A DNA stretch of 28,265 nucleotides from Porphyromonadaceae bacterium UBA7180. GTDB lineage: Bacteria; Bacteroidota; Bacteroidia; Bacteroidales; Muribaculaceae. The translations under genes were made by a program, and so were the position numbers. Position 1 is the first letter of the stretch. Each line of letters starts with the position of its first letter. The notes beneath the pieces are model-generated. The model saw only the letters and a list, made by a program, of their open reading frames with translations. It ran no database searches and was not told where the DNA came from. Location: contig DKVK01000017.1 in the NCBI GenBank assembly GCA_002491165.1, forward strand, positions 29,930 through 58,194. Reading direction: 5' to 3'. Shown piece after piece: positions 1-9,051 of this stretch.

Positions 1-86
1 CGTGGTGCCCTGCTATCGGCGATTACGATTGGATAATACGCATAGCGCTTGTGGCCATGGCGCTGCAATCTGATTTTTGTTGCCAT
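1..86 (-). CDS. rpsP: 30S ribosomal protein S16, N-terminal part (cut by window edge)
   Basis: Reading leftward from the ATG whose complement ends at 86 gives 28 codons without a stop. The peptide begins MATKIRLQRHG and continues to YPIVIADSRAP. That is the characteristic N-terminus of ribosomal protein S16, a small 30S subunit assembly protein of about 80 to 180 residues. Only the start is present and the rest lies beyond the left edge. A good Bacteroidetes promoter sits upstream at 165-196 on the same strand, giving a leader of roughly 70 nt. The gene is divergent from purL. The fragment is short, but every residue fits the family, so the call is firm despite the truncation. Confidence 0.93.
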   Translation of the reverse strand, partial: MATKIRLQRHGHKRYAYYPIVIADSRAP

Positions 87-164
87 ATAAAACTTTTACC
101 GGTTTCTTTGTATTAAGTCATTCCGCTCGGCAGGCAAGAAACCATACACCTGCTTTTGCGGCTG

Positions 165-196
165 CAAAGTTACTGCTATTTTTCATTTCCCGCAAA
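165..196 (-). promoter_or_regulatory. Promoter for rpsP (Bacteroidetes -33/-7 type)
   Basis: On the minus strand, TTTG (196-193) is followed after exactly 20 nt by TAACTTTG (172-165). This fits the Bacteroidetes primary sigma consensus TTTG-N19/20-TAnnTTTG in every specified base. Transcription would start near 158 and run left into rpsP. Confidence 0.75.
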
Positions 197-262
197 TTTT
201 CACGCGATTATTTTTATCCCGCACCTTTTTTTATATGGCGCCTCATCTTTTTTGCCCGCGAC

Positions 263-295
263 TTACGGCTAATCCACACTTTTTTGTTACCTTTG
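263..295 (+). promoter_or_regulatory. Probable purL promoter
   Basis: TACCTTTG at 288-295 matches the -7 consensus TAnnTTTG. The -33 position (about 263-267) has only TTAC, a weak match to TTTG. Transcription would begin near 301, leaving a leader of about 95 nt before the purL ATG. Confidence 0.45.
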
Positions 296-395
296 CACCA
301 AATTTGTTACAGCGACGGCCCGCACCTGCCCGGCAGAACTTTCCCCGCACCGCGGCGGCGCGGACTCCGTCTACCATCAGGCATTGCTACTCAAC

Positions 396-3300
396 ATGAT
401 TACATTCTTCAAAAAGACAAGCCGGCTCTTCATAGCCGTCGAGAGCGATTCCAAACTCTCGCAGGAAACTATAGCTAAGCTTACATGGCTCTTCTCCGGG
501 GCCAAGCACCTGAAATCCACTTCTGTCAAAGGAACATTCATCGGCCCGCGCGCCGAGATGATAACACCGTGGAGCACCAACGCCACGGAGATAACCCGCA
601 ACATGGGTATCGAGGGTATTTCCCGAATCGAGGAGTTCGAGAAGACCGATGACGAGACCCCCGCCTTCGACCGTATGCTGCGCAGCCTTTACCATGGCCT
701 CAACTCCCGCATTTTCACCAATACCCGCAAGGCCGAGGAGATTGTAAGCATCGAGGACATCCGCGATTACAACCTGAAAGAGGGACTCGCCCTCTCGCCC
801 GACGAGCAGGAATACCTCATGAAGCTCGCGCAGCGGCTCGGGCGTCCCCTCACCGACTCAGAAGTTTTCGGCTTCTCGCAGGTAAACTCAGAGCACTGCC
901 GCCACAAGATTTTCAACGGCACATTCGTAATCGACGGCGAGGAGAAACCCCTCTCCCTGTTCAAAATGATCAAGCAGACGTCGCAGGAGAACCCGAACCG
1001 ACTCGTTTCCGCATACAAGGACAACGTGGCCTTCGTGGAAGGACCGGAAGCCGTGCAGTTCGCCCCCGCGCATCCCGAGCGCCCCGACTTCTTCGGGGAA
1101 CGCGTGGTGAAGACGGTAATATCGCTGAAAGCCGAAACACATAACTTCCCCACCACCGTCGAGCCGTTCAACGGCGCCGCGACCGGTACCGGAGGCGAGA
1201 TACGCGACCGTATGGGCGGCGGCAAAGCCTCGCTCCCCATCGCCGGAACCGCCGTCTACATGACGGGTTATCCACGTCCCGACGTAGAGGGCCGCGAATG
1301 GGAGAAGAAAGCACCGGCGGCACGCAAGTGGCTCTACCAGACGCCCGAGCAGATTCTCATCAAGGCCTCGAACGGCGCCTCCGACTTCGGCAACAAGTTC
1401 GGCCAACCCCTCATCTGCGGCTCGCTGTTAACCTTCGAGCATGAGGAACACGACCGCATCCTGGCCTATGACAAGGTTATCATGCTGGCCGGCGGCGTAG
1501 GTTCCGGCACGTTGAAAGACGCCATCAAGGGTGAGCCCGAACCCGGAATGAAAGTAGTGGTAATGGGCGGCGACAACTACCGCATCGGTATGGGCGGCGG
1601 CGCCGTATCCTCCGTAGAGACCGGCGAATATGACAATTCCATAGAGCTCAACGCCGTGCAGCGCGCCAACCCCGAGATGCAGAAACGCGTCAGCAACGTG
1701 GTGCGTGCCCTCGCCGAGATGGAAGACAACCCCTGCGTCAGCATCCACGACCACGGCGCCGGCGGACACCTAAACGCCCTCTCGGAACTCGTGGAAAGCA
1801 CAGGCGGTAAAATCGACATCGCCGCACTCCCGGTGGGCGACACCACCCTCTCGGCAAAAGAAATCATCGGCAACGAGAGCCAGGAACGCATGGGCCTCGT
1901 GATGGATGAGAAACATATTGACAAAATCCGAAAGATAGCCGAACGCGAACAGGCACCTTTCTATATAGTGGGCGAAACCACGGATGACTCCCGCTTCGTC
2001 TTCGAACAGAAAGACGGCGTGCGCCCCATAGACCTGGCCATGGCCGACATGTTCGGCAATTCCCCAAAAACCGTTATGCGCGACGAAACCGTGGCGCGCG
2101 AATATGCCGACGCCCCGTACCGCGAGGCCGACCTCCAGAAATACCTCGAAGAGGTGCTCCAGCTCGAGGCCGTGGCCTGCAAGGACTGGCTTACCAATAA
2201 GGTGGACCGCTCGGTGACAGGCCGCATCGCACGCCAGCAATGCCAGGGCGAGCTCCAGCTCCCGCTCAGCGACTGCGGCGTGGTTACACTCGACTACCGC
2301 GGCAAGTCCGGTATCGCTACCTCCATAGGCCATGCACCGCAGGCCGCCCTCATAGACCCGGCCAAGGGCTCCGTGCTCTCCATAGCCGAAGCGCTGACCA
2401 ACATCTCCGGCGCGCAACTCAAGGAGGGACTGAAATCCGTCTCCCTGTCGGCCAACTGGATGTGGCCCTGCAAGAACGCCGGCGAGGACGCCGCCCTATA
2501 CCGTGCCGTGGAAAGCTGCTCCAGGTTCGCCCGCGCACTCGGCATCAACATCCCCACCGGCAAGGATTCCCTCTCCATGACCCAGAAATACGGCGAACAG
2601 AAAGTGATGGCTCCCGGCACAGTGATTATCTCAGCTGCCGGAGAGGTCGGCGACATCCGCAAGGTAGTCGCTCCCGTGGCCGCACGCCGCAAGTCCACCT
2701 TAATATTGATAGACTTCAGCGGCGACGAGCTGAAACTCGGCGGTTCGGCCTTCATGCAGAGCCTCGGCGCCGTGGGTCATGACGCTCCCACCGTGAAAGC
2801 CCCCGAAGCCTTCGCCCGCGCTTTCCGTGCTCTCCAGACACTCAACGAACGCGGCCTGCTCCTGGCCCAGCACGACGTCAGCGCCGGCGGCCTCGTAACC
2901 ACCCTGCTCGAGATGAACTTCGCCAACACCTCCTGGGGCATGGACATCAACCTCGACGGCATGATGGAGACCGACCTCGTCAAGGTGCTCTTCGCCGAGA
3001 ATCCCGGCGTCGTGATACAAGTAGCCGACAGCAAGCTGAAATCAGCGCTCAAGGTTCTGGAAAGCGCCGACATCCGGTTCTGCGAGATAGGCTCCATGAA
3101 ACGCGAACGCAAGCTCAGCATCGCGATGCAGGGACCCAAGGCAGAGTTCGACATCGATGCCATGCGTACCCTCTGGTATCGTTCCTCCTACCTTCTCGAC
3201 CGCGACCAGAGCGGCGAGAAATGCGCCCTCGAACGCTTCGGGAATTACAGCCGCCAGCCGGTCAAGTTCCGCATCCCCGACACATTCACCGGACGCCTAG

Positions 3301-4088
3301 CCGACCTCGGCCTGCGCTTCGACCGTCCCGAAAAATCGGGCGTACGCTGCGCCATAATCCGCGAAAAGGGTGTGAACGGCGACCGCGAAATGGCCTACTC
3401 CCTCTATCTGGCCGGATTCGACGTGAAGGATGTGCACATGACCGACCTCACCAGCGGCCGCGAAACCCTCGACGACGTGAACATGATAGTCTTCTGCGGC
3501 GGTTTCTCCAACTCCGACGTGCTCGGTTCCGCCAAAGGATGGGCCGGCGGTTTCCTCTACAACGAGAAGGCACGCGAAACCCTGCGCCGCTTCTATGCCC
3601 GCGAAGACACACTCTCGCTCGGTATCTGCAACGGTTGCCAGCTCATGATGGAACTCGGCCTCATAGAACCTGACGCCGAGAAGAAACCGGCCATGGACCA
3701 CAACGTGTCGCACAAATTCGAGTCGGCTTTCCTGTCGCTCGAAATCGCAGACAGCAACTCCGTCATGCTCTCCACGCTGAAAGGGATGAAGCTCGGCATC
3801 TGGGTGGCCCACGGCGAAGGACGTTTCCTGCTCCCCGGCAATGTCTCGGACCACAACGTGGCCGCCAAGTACGCTTACGGACTCTATCCCGGCAACCCGA
3901 ACGGTTCGCGCGGCTCGGTAGCGGCCATTTGCAGCGCCGACGGGCGGCATCTGGCCATGATGCCTCACCTGGAACGCGCCATCTTCCCCTGGCAGTGCGG
4001 TTACTACCCCGCTGAGCGACTCGCCGACGAGGTTACACCCTGGATAGAGGCTTTCATCAACGCCCGCAAGTGGATTGAGAAACATTAA
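396..4088 (+). CDS. purL: Phosphoribosylformylglycinamidine synthase (FGAM synthase), large single-chain form
   Basis: PurL converts FGAR to FGAM with ATP and glutamine in the fourth step of cytosolic purine synthesis. The 1230-residue length matches the large single-chain form, which joins the FGAR-binding N-terminus, two AIR-synthase-like halves and a C-terminal class I glutamine amidotransferase. Visible motifs are SEHCRHKIFNG, ETHNFPT, GTGGEIRD and GNESQERMG in the synthase part. In the amidotransferase part, GICNGCQ carries the nucleophile Cys1078 and AHGEGRF follows it. I chose ATG 396 (protein MITFFKK) because the frame extends upstream only to a TTG at 384. The next gene begins 90 bp downstream with no obvious promoter. 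The identification is essentially certain. Confidence 0.97.
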   Translation: MITFFKKTSRLFIAVESDSKLSQETIAKLTWLFSGAKHLKSTSVKGTFIGPRAEMITPWSTNATEITRNMGIEGISRIEEFEKTDDETPAFDRMLRSLYHGLNSRIFTNTRKAEEIVSIEDIRDYNLKEGLALSPDEQEYLMKLAQRLGRPLTDSEVFGFSQVNSEHCRHKIFNGTFVIDGEEKPLSLFKMIKQTSQENPNRLVSAYKDNVAFVEGPEAVQFAPAHPERPDFFGERVVKTVISLKAETHNFPTTVEPFNGAATGTGGEIRDRMGGGKASLPIAGTAVYMTGYPRPDVEGREWEKKAPAARKWLYQTPEQILIKASNGASDFGNKFGQPLICGSLLTFEHEEHDRILAYDKVIMLAGGVGSGTLKDAIKGEPEPGMKVVVMGGDNYRIGMGGGAVSSVETGEYDNSIELNAVQRANPEMQKRVSNVVRALAEMEDNPCVSIHDHGAGGHLNALSELVESTGGKIDIAALPVGDTTLSAKEIIGNESQERMGLVMDEKHIDKIRKIAEREQAPFYIVGETTDDSRFVFEQKDGVRPIDLAMADMFGNSPKTVMRDETVAREYADAPYREADLQKYLEEVLQLEAVACKDWLTNKVDRSVTGRIARQQCQGELQLPLSDCGVVTLDYRGKSGIATSIGHAPQAALIDPAKGSVLSIAEALTNISGAQLKEGLKSVSLSANWMWPCKNAGEDAALYRAVESCSRFARALGINIPTGKDSLSMTQKYGEQKVMAPGTVIISAAGEVGDIRKVVAPVAARRKSTLILIDFSGDELKLGGSAFMQSLGAVGHDAPTVKAPEAFARAFRALQTLNERGLLLAQHDVSAGGLVTTLLEMNFANTSWGMDINLDGMMETDLVKVLFAENPGVVIQVADSKLKSALKVLESADIRFCEIGSMKRERKLSIAMQGPKAEFDIDAMRTLWYRSSYLLDRDQSGEKCALERFGNYSRQPVKFRIPDTFTGRLADLGLRFDRPEKSGVRCAIIREKGVNGDREMAYSLYLAGFDVKDVHMTDLTSGRETLDDVNMIVFCGGFSNSDVLGSAKGWAGGFLYNEKARETLRRFYAREDTLSLGICNGCQLMMELGLIEPDAEKKPAMDHNVSHKFESAFLSLEIADSNSVMLSTLKGMKLGIWVAHGEGRFLLPGNVSDHNVAAKYAYGLYPGNPNGSRGSVAAICSADGRHLAMMPHLERAIFPWQCGYYPAERLADEVTPWIEAFINARKWIEKH

Positions 4089-4178
4089 TCACCCTGCTGC
4101 CACGGCAACGGACCATTGCTACGACAACTGCCTGTAACACTGGCAGCCGCAGCTTAGGTAACTGATTGAACTGAACGG

Positions 4179-5159
4179 ATGACCCTCATACCCGTAAAGA
4201 AAACACACAGACGCGCCCGGCATCTCCCCGCATGGGGGATGTGGGGTGTGTGCGTGTCGCTCGCCACTTTTCTGACGGGATGCTTCACGGGTATCGAAAG
4301 CACCAAGAAGATAGAGCTGAGCCGCGGCGACATGAAGATGACCGCGCCATCGCCCGAGAAACTTTATCTCGACTCCATCCTCGCCGCGCCGTTAGGGCAG
4401 TGGGACATCGGGAAACGCTTCCTCGCCACCGACGACCGTTCTTCCCTCATGTTCCTGCCGCGCTCGTTGCCACATGATACGGTGAAACTCGGCGGAAAGG
4501 TGCTCTGCTACGAAGGGACGGAAACCACACTGCGCCCCGACGGCACCGAAGGACTCCTCCTCCGCCTCGCCGCCGACGGCCATACCTATCTCTACGATAC
4601 CGGCAAGACACCCGCCGACGCCCGCGAGACGTTCACCTCCGACGTTATGGAGACTTTCGTGGACCTGGACCTCGTGGCTGCGCTCGACCACCTTATGGAG
4701 GGACAGACACTTTATACACGGACTCCCGTGTGGTATGACCCGCAGGAAAAACTGATGACCGGGCGCAAGTTCGTGCCTGTGACGGTTGACTCCGTCACTC
4801 CCGGCACGCTCGTTTTTCCGGTGCGCGTATGGTTCACCGACCCGGAGCGCAACGTCAGCGCACACATGCTCATGAGCCTTCCCCGCCACACCGGCGCGGC
4901 CAGCCGCCGTTTCCAGTCGCTGTTCCTGCTCTCGGACCTAAAGAAGCGCTATCCCGGCATCGACAACGAGGTGTGGCGCCTTATACAGGAAGGGAAAGTG
5001 CGCCAGGGAATGACAAAAGAGGAATGCCGCCTGTCGCTCGGCGAACCGGCGGACGCATATTCCGGCCACAACTACGCCGTCAGGCTCGACACATGGACCT
5101 ACGACGGCGGCCGGTTCCTGCAGTTTGAAGACGGTTTACTCGTTAATTTCAGAATTTGA
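4179..5159 (+). CDS. Predicted lipoprotein with BamE/SmpA-like C-terminal domain
   Basis: This 326-residue protein has a basic N-terminus, a hydrophobic stretch and a lipobox LTGC with Cys35, so it should be a signal-peptidase II lipoprotein on the periplasmic side. The middle (about 60-250) I do not recognise. The last 55 residues read GMTKEECRLSLGEPAD, then a WTYDGGRFLQFEDG-type ending, which resembles the BamE/SmpA/OmlA fold (GMTxxEVxxxLGxP, then W-Y and F-x-DG). In other bacteria that fold occurs in outer-membrane assembly lipoproteins. Its stop lies 2 bp before the next start, so it is probably translated together with murB. The lipoprotein call is strong. The BamE-like fold is inferred from motifs only, and I do not assign a function. 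Confidence 0.75.
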   Translation: MTLIPVKKTHRRARHLPAWGMWGVCVSLATFLTGCFTGIESTKKIELSRGDMKMTAPSPEKLYLDSILAAPLGQWDIGKRFLATDDRSSLMFLPRSLPHDTVKLGGKVLCYEGTETTLRPDGTEGLLLRLAADGHTYLYDTGKTPADARETFTSDVMETFVDLDLVAALDHLMEGQTLYTRTPVWYDPQEKLMTGRKFVPVTVDSVTPGTLVFPVRVWFTDPERNVSAHMLMSLPRHTGAASRRFQSLFLLSDLKKRYPGIDNEVWRLIQEGKVRQGMTKEECRLSLGEPADAYSGHNYAVRLDTWTYDGGRFLQFEDGLLVNFRI

Positions 5160-5161
5160 AA

Positions 5162-6958
5162 ATGGATACCAACAACCTTATAATAAGCAATTTCGACCTT
5201 ACTCCATACACCACGTTCGGGATACCGGCACGTGCACGGTATTTTGCAGAATACAAAAGCCTGCGGGAGCTGGAAAGGCTTATGCGCACACCTGAGTTCA
5301 ACGACAACGAACTTCTGCAAATCGGCGCCGGAAGCAACCTCCTTTTCGTCCATGACTTCAACGGCATAGTGCTCCACTCCGCCATCCGCGGCGTCACCTT
5401 CTACCGCAAGAACGACGACACGGTGTATGCCATAGCCGGTGCCGGCGAAGAGATGGATTACCTCATAGCACGCTCCATAGAGGAGGGTTACTCGGGGCTT
5501 GAGAACCTCTCGCACATTCCCGGCGACGTGGGTGCTTCGGTAGTTCAGAATGTCGGCGCTTACGGCGTTGAGGCCGGCGACCTCGTACATTCGGCCGAAT
5601 GTTACGACCTGCTTACACATAAGGTTGTCACCCTGCGTCCCGAAGACATGCGATTCGGTTACCGCGACTCCATGTTCAAGAACGAGGGGAAAGGACGGTA
5701 CATAGTGCTGAGGGTCAGCTATCTGCTGAACCCGACTACAGAAGCGCGCAATCTTGATTACGGCCCGCTGAAAAGCCTTGCCGAGCGTCTCGGCCATACA
5801 CCTGCCGCTGCCGAGGTGCGCGAGGAGGTAATAGCAATACGCAAGGCCAAACTGCCCGAGCCGGGGGAAATCAGCAGCGCCGGAAGCTTCTTCAAGAATC
5901 CCATCGTAAACCGCCATTATTATAAGGAGGAGATGCTTCGACGCGACCCGGAAATTCCCTGCTACGAAGTGGACGAGAACCGCGTGAAAATCCCCGCCGG
6001 ATGGCTTATAGAACATGCCGGACTTAAAGGTTACACCATCGGCAAGGCACAGGTTTACCCCAAGCAGTGCCTCGTAATCACAAATACCGGAGGCGCCACG
6101 GCCGAAGATGTGGTACGCCTTTCGGAACATGTTCGCCGCACCGTCATGAAGAAATTCGGCGTGATGCTCCATCCGGAGGTCAACTTCATCGATACCGACA
6201 TAGAGGTTACGGTGCTCGGCTCCGGCACGTCGAAGGGGATTCCGGAAATAGGGTGTGACTGCGACGTCTGCACTTCTGAAGACCCTCACGACAAGCGGAC
6301 ACGCTCATCGGTGCTTGTCCGTACCCACGGCATGAACCTGCTCATCGACGCGTCCCCCGACTTCCGCACACAGGCACTCCGCGAAGACATCCGCGACATA
6401 GACGCCGTGCTCATCACCCACAGCCATTACGACCACGTAGGGGGGCTCGACGACCTGCGTCCCCTGTGTGCATTCCGCAAAATGGACATTTACGCGCGTC
6501 CCGATGTGCTCGGTGACCTGCGCCGCCGCCTCGACTATTGTTTCAAGGAGGATCCCTACCCCGGCGTCCCCGGATTCGAGCTCCACGAAGTCGGCGACCG
6601 ACCCTTCCTGCTCAACGGACTGAAAATCACACCCATAAGTGTGTCGCACGGCAAACTCCCCATCGTGGGCTACCGCATCGGCGACTTTGCCTATATAACC
6701 GACTGCTCGCACATAGAGTTCTCCGAAATGTGGAAACTCGAAGGTATTGACACTCTGATTATCAACGCATTGCGCCACCGTCCTCACTTCGCACACTTCT
6801 CCTTCGAGCAGGCTCTCGACTTTATAAAAGAGGTGAACCCCCGCCAAGCTTACCTCACCCATATTTGCCACGACACTGAGCCGGCATCCGTGGAGGATTC
6901 AATGCTCCCTGACAATGTGCGCCTGGCATACGACGGCCTCAAATTCACGGTGAAATGA
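5162..6958 (+). CDS. murB: Fusion: UDP-N-acetylenolpyruvoylglucosamine reductase (MurB) + metallo-beta-lactamase-fold hydrolase
   Basis: A single open frame of 598 codons joins two proteins that are normally separate. Residues 1 to about 336 are MurB, the FAD-dependent enzyme that makes UDP-MurNAc for peptidoglycan. Motifs include NTFGIPA-like TTFGIPARA near the start, GAGSNLL for FAD binding, SHIPGDVGASVVQNVGAYG, FGYRDSMFK and SAGSFFKNP. MurB normally ends near LHPEVNFI. Here a short DTDIE link leads straight into VTVLGSGTSKGIPEIGC, the typical start of the PhnP/YcbI-like metallo-beta-lactamase family. The metal motif THSHYDHVGG and later SVSHG and DCSH histidines are present. ATG 5162 is preferred over the TTG at 5156, which overlaps the preceding stop. 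No internal Met sits at the join. A base error removing a stop cannot be excluded. Confidence 0.92.
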   Translation: MDTNNLIISNFDLTPYTTFGIPARARYFAEYKSLRELERLMRTPEFNDNELLQIGAGSNLLFVHDFNGIVLHSAIRGVTFYRKNDDTVYAIAGAGEEMDYLIARSIEEGYSGLENLSHIPGDVGASVVQNVGAYGVEAGDLVHSAECYDLLTHKVVTLRPEDMRFGYRDSMFKNEGKGRYIVLRVSYLLNPTTEARNLDYGPLKSLAERLGHTPAAAEVREEVIAIRKAKLPEPGEISSAGSFFKNPIVNRHYYKEEMLRRDPEIPCYEVDENRVKIPAGWLIEHAGLKGYTIGKAQVYPKQCLVITNTGGATAEDVVRLSEHVRRTVMKKFGVMLHPEVNFIDTDIEVTVLGSGTSKGIPEIGCDCDVCTSEDPHDKRTRSSVLVRTHGMNLLIDASPDFRTQALREDIRDIDAVLITHSHYDHVGGLDDLRPLCAFRKMDIYARPDVLGDLRRRLDYCFKEDPYPGVPGFELHEVGDRPFLLNGLKITPISVSHGKLPIVGYRIGDFAYITDCSHIEFSEMWKLEGIDTLIINALRHRPHFAHFSFEQALDFIKEVNPRQAYLTHICHDTEPASVEDSMLPDNVRLAYDGLKFTVK

Positions 6959-7665
6959 AACAGGAACCACACTCCGGTAAGGAGCTGCAACACAAATCCA
7001 CTGACGACATCTTCTACTCCTTCGAGGATGAAGAGGATGATGCGTTTCCGGAACGCGGGGATGCGGAAGCGGACAACGGCGAGCCGAAGGGGGAACCGGA
7101 AGAAGGGAAGCCTTCGCACTCGCCCTGGAAGCTGTTCCTCAAGGTGCTCATGAATCCGGTGGAAGGATGGAAGGAGCTGAAACGCAGCAAAGTCACCGCC
7201 GCACAGTTCGGCTGGAAGTTCTTCTACCCTATCCTGCTCATCGCCGCTCTGTCATACATCGCGATGCCGGTCTACGGGATAGAGTTTTCAGCGGCGCGGA
7301 TTGTTTCAGACATTGTCATTACTTTCATGTCGCTGCTCCTCAGCAACTTCATAGCGGCGCTGTGCTGCGAATGGTTCGGCGGCAAAGGGATGCGCAAGCA
7401 GATGCGCACCGACTTCGGCCGCAATTTCATAATGACTATAATAGGCAGCGCTGCCATCGTGGTGATACTTTGGCTGTGGCTCCCGATGATGTCGCCTATC
7501 ATCTCCTTCCTGCCGCTCTATAGTATCTACCTGATAGTCCGGGGAGTAAAATACCTCAGGATACCCACCAACCGCACCAACACCATGATAATGATGTTCG
7601 CGGCACTCTGCATAGGGCTTCCGCTGCTTCTCTACACGCTGTTCAGCGCGCTCCTGCCGGAATGA
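6955..7665 (+). CDS. Yip1-family-like integral membrane protein
   Basis: The 236-residue protein opens with about 60 mostly charged residues rich in Glu and Asp (FEDEEDDAFPE). A WKLFLKVLMNPVEGWKELK-like stretch follows, which is typical of bacterial Yip1-domain proteins. About five hydrophobic segments then follow, at roughly 80-98, 105-132, 157-180, 180-197 and 206-232. The function of bacterial Yip1 proteins is poorly known. Its ATG overlaps the stop of the murB fusion by 4 bp (ATGA), so the two are almost certainly translationally coupled. A strong hairpin follows the stop. The family assignment rests on the pattern and is moderately secure. Confidence 0.7.
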   Translation: MKQEPHSGKELQHKSTDDIFYSFEDEEDDAFPERGDAEADNGEPKGEPEEGKPSHSPWKLFLKVLMNPVEGWKELKRSKVTAAQFGWKFFYPILLIAALSYIAMPVYGIEFSAARIVSDIVITFMSLLLSNFIAALCCEWFGGKGMRKQMRTDFGRNFIMTIIGSAAIVVILWLWLPMMSPIISFLPLYSIYLIVRGVKYLRIPTNRTNTMIMMFAALCIGLPLLLYTLFSALLPE

Positions 7666-7668
7666 ATA

Positions 7669-7694
7669 GCAATCAGGCCGATGAGCCTGATTGC
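7669..7694. terminator. Perfect hairpin between convergent genes
   Basis: A 10-bp perfect inverted repeat (7669-7678 with 7685-7694) around a 6-nt loop lies just after the Yip1-like gene and before the stop of the convergent DHHW gene. There is no long T run, so it is either a bidirectional terminator of modest strength or an mRNA-end stabiliser. A second, weaker 5-bp hairpin lies at 7712-7726. Confidence 0.6.
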
Positions 7695-7733
7695 CCTGAT
7701 AACCCGCGCCACCGGGAGTCCCCCGGCTGACTG

Positions 7734-9050
7734 TCACTGCTTCAGGAAGTCGGTGTAGTGGGAGGCTTTCACACTGTAGGCTTTGAAGACATTGTTGGCG
7801 AAGAGGATGTCTGTTATCTTGTTGTCGACTACATATTTCTTCATGTTCTTTGTGAAGTAGCGGCTGTCGATAACGTGTATTTCCTCGAAGCTGTAACAAA
7901 GATATCCGGGCAGTGCATTGCCGAAACTGTCTTTTATGATAATCAGGCGGCGTCCGTTCCCGGTACCGGTGCGGACTTGTGTAATCTTGGCATCGCCACC
8001 CATAAAGGTATTGTAAGCCAGGCTGCTTCCATCCTTATAGGTATAGAAGAGCTCTCCGGAAGTAGGTTTACTCTCTGCCGTAACGTTATAATTTTCGTCA
8101 ATCGTATAATTGATATAGGTGGTTTTGTAAGCCACGTCCTTAGGTTTATAGAACACGAAATCCTCTGGGGAATTTTTCACCGCGATATCCTTGGAATAGC
8201 CGTACATTGTCCCCACGAAACCATGAATCACTTTCTTCTCATAGCTACCCAGGTCCTTGAAGGGGACTCCGGCCACGTCGGCAAATTTCTTTGCGGCATA
8301 GAAAGCCCCGAGGGGAGCCCAATGGTGGTCCGTCCGAAGGAATATCGGTTCCGAAGAATGATGGCCGAGAATAGTGTAAACATCCACAGGCTTGACGTCG
8401 CTGCGCAGTTTAGAGTGGATATTCTTTATGGTAGTGAGCATGGCCTTAGACTTGCCTTTTACCTTTTCCGGAAGATAATATTCTGTGGATGAAGGTATTA
8501 CCATGCAGTAAACATTTACTTTACTGCCAAAGGTTTCCTTATACTTGTTGGCGGCCGCCGCATAGCCGTCGCCCCCGCCTATTCCGCCGTATATCATCAG
8601 CGCGCGGGCATTCGGCGCGTTTCCGACCACGATTATTCCGTTGGAAGCAATTTTGGCTTTGGCATCGCGCCCTTCGGTGACATTGAACTCATCCATATTG
8701 CCGTCGCCGGAAAGGTCGGGGTCGACGGGCGTGGATGCCTGTGCCGTCGGCGTATTGTCGGCATGGATGGTAATGGCGTCCTCGTCGCTGCGTTGCAGGG
8801 CAATAAGTCCCTTGAGCTGCATACTGAGGGTCATGAATATGTCGCGGTAAGGCTCGCTGTCGCTGAACCACTGCGAGACCTCCTTTGTAAAGTTTCCGCT
8901 GGCAAGTTTCTCGTGGCTGTATTCCGGGAATGAGGCGAGTTCGCGGCGTTCCATTTCCGAGAAAGTGCTCCGCGGGAAAGTGAGGAACACTAAGGTTATG
9001 GCCAGAAAAAACACCGCTACCACAGTAATGAAAATATGGTTTGTCTTCAT
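7734..9050 (-). CDS. DHHW-family protein (AlgX/AlgJ-like SGNH O-acetyltransferase partner)
   Basis: The 438-residue product has an N-terminal membrane anchor (about residues 7-24, TVVAVFFLAITLVF) and an extracytoplasmic body. It carries the signature FLRTDHHWAPLGA (DHHW at 241-244) and IIKDSFGNA with Ser375. These correspond to the Asp/His and nucleophile-Ser blocks of AlgJ/AlgX-type SGNH acetyltransferases. Such proteins accept an acetyl group exported by an MBOAT partner and place it on a polysaccharide. The MBOAT gene ends 1 bp upstream of this start, so the two are one unit. I chose the ATG at 9050 because it follows the MBOAT stop directly and begins MKTNHIF. The frame extends upstream to 9089 but would overlap. 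The target polymer is unknown. Confidence 0.85.
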   Translation of the reverse strand: MKTNHIFITVVAVFFLAITLVFLTFPRSTFSEMERRELASFPEYSHEKLASGNFTKEVSQWFSDSEPYRDIFMTLSMQLKGLIALQRSDEDAITIHADNTPTAQASTPVDPDLSGDGNMDEFNVTEGRDAKAKIASNGIIVVGNAPNARALMIYGGIGGGDGYAAAANKYKETFGSKVNVYCMVIPSSTEYYLPEKVKGKSKAMLTTIKNIHSKLRSDVKPVDVYTILGHHSSEPIFLRTDHHWAPLGAFYAAKKFADVAGVPFKDLGSYEKKVIHGFVGTMYGYSKDIAVKNSPEDFVFYKPKDVAYKTTYINYTIDENYNVTAESKPTSGELFYTYKDGSSLAYNTFMGGDAKITQVRTGTGNGRRLIIIKDSFGNALPGYLCYSFEEIHVIDSRYFTKNMKKYVVDNKITDILFANNVFKAYSVKASHYTDFLKQ

Positions 9051-9051
9051 G

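Larger units (their letters stand above)
87..395. other. rpsP-purL divergent intergenic region
   Basis: This stretch of about 310 bp holds the divergent promoters for rpsP and purL and no convincing gene. An open frame crossing it on the plus strand (77-478) has a composition unlike a protein and runs into purL in another frame, so I treat it as noncoding. I see no recognisable riboswitch. Confidence 0.7.

Noticed and set aside
77..478. 133-codon open frame over the rpsP-purL gap
   Set aside because: It starts at a TTG inside the rpsP coding sequence, spans both divergent promoters and overlaps purL in another frame. No domain is recognisable.
4096..4147. 7-bp inverted repeat (4096-4102 with 4141-4147) between purL and the lipoprotein gene
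   Set aside because: The loop is 38 nt and there is no T run, so it is not convincing as a terminator or attenuator.
5099..6289. 396-codon open frame opposite murB
   Set aside because: It lies antisense to intact MurB motifs and has no recognisable domain.
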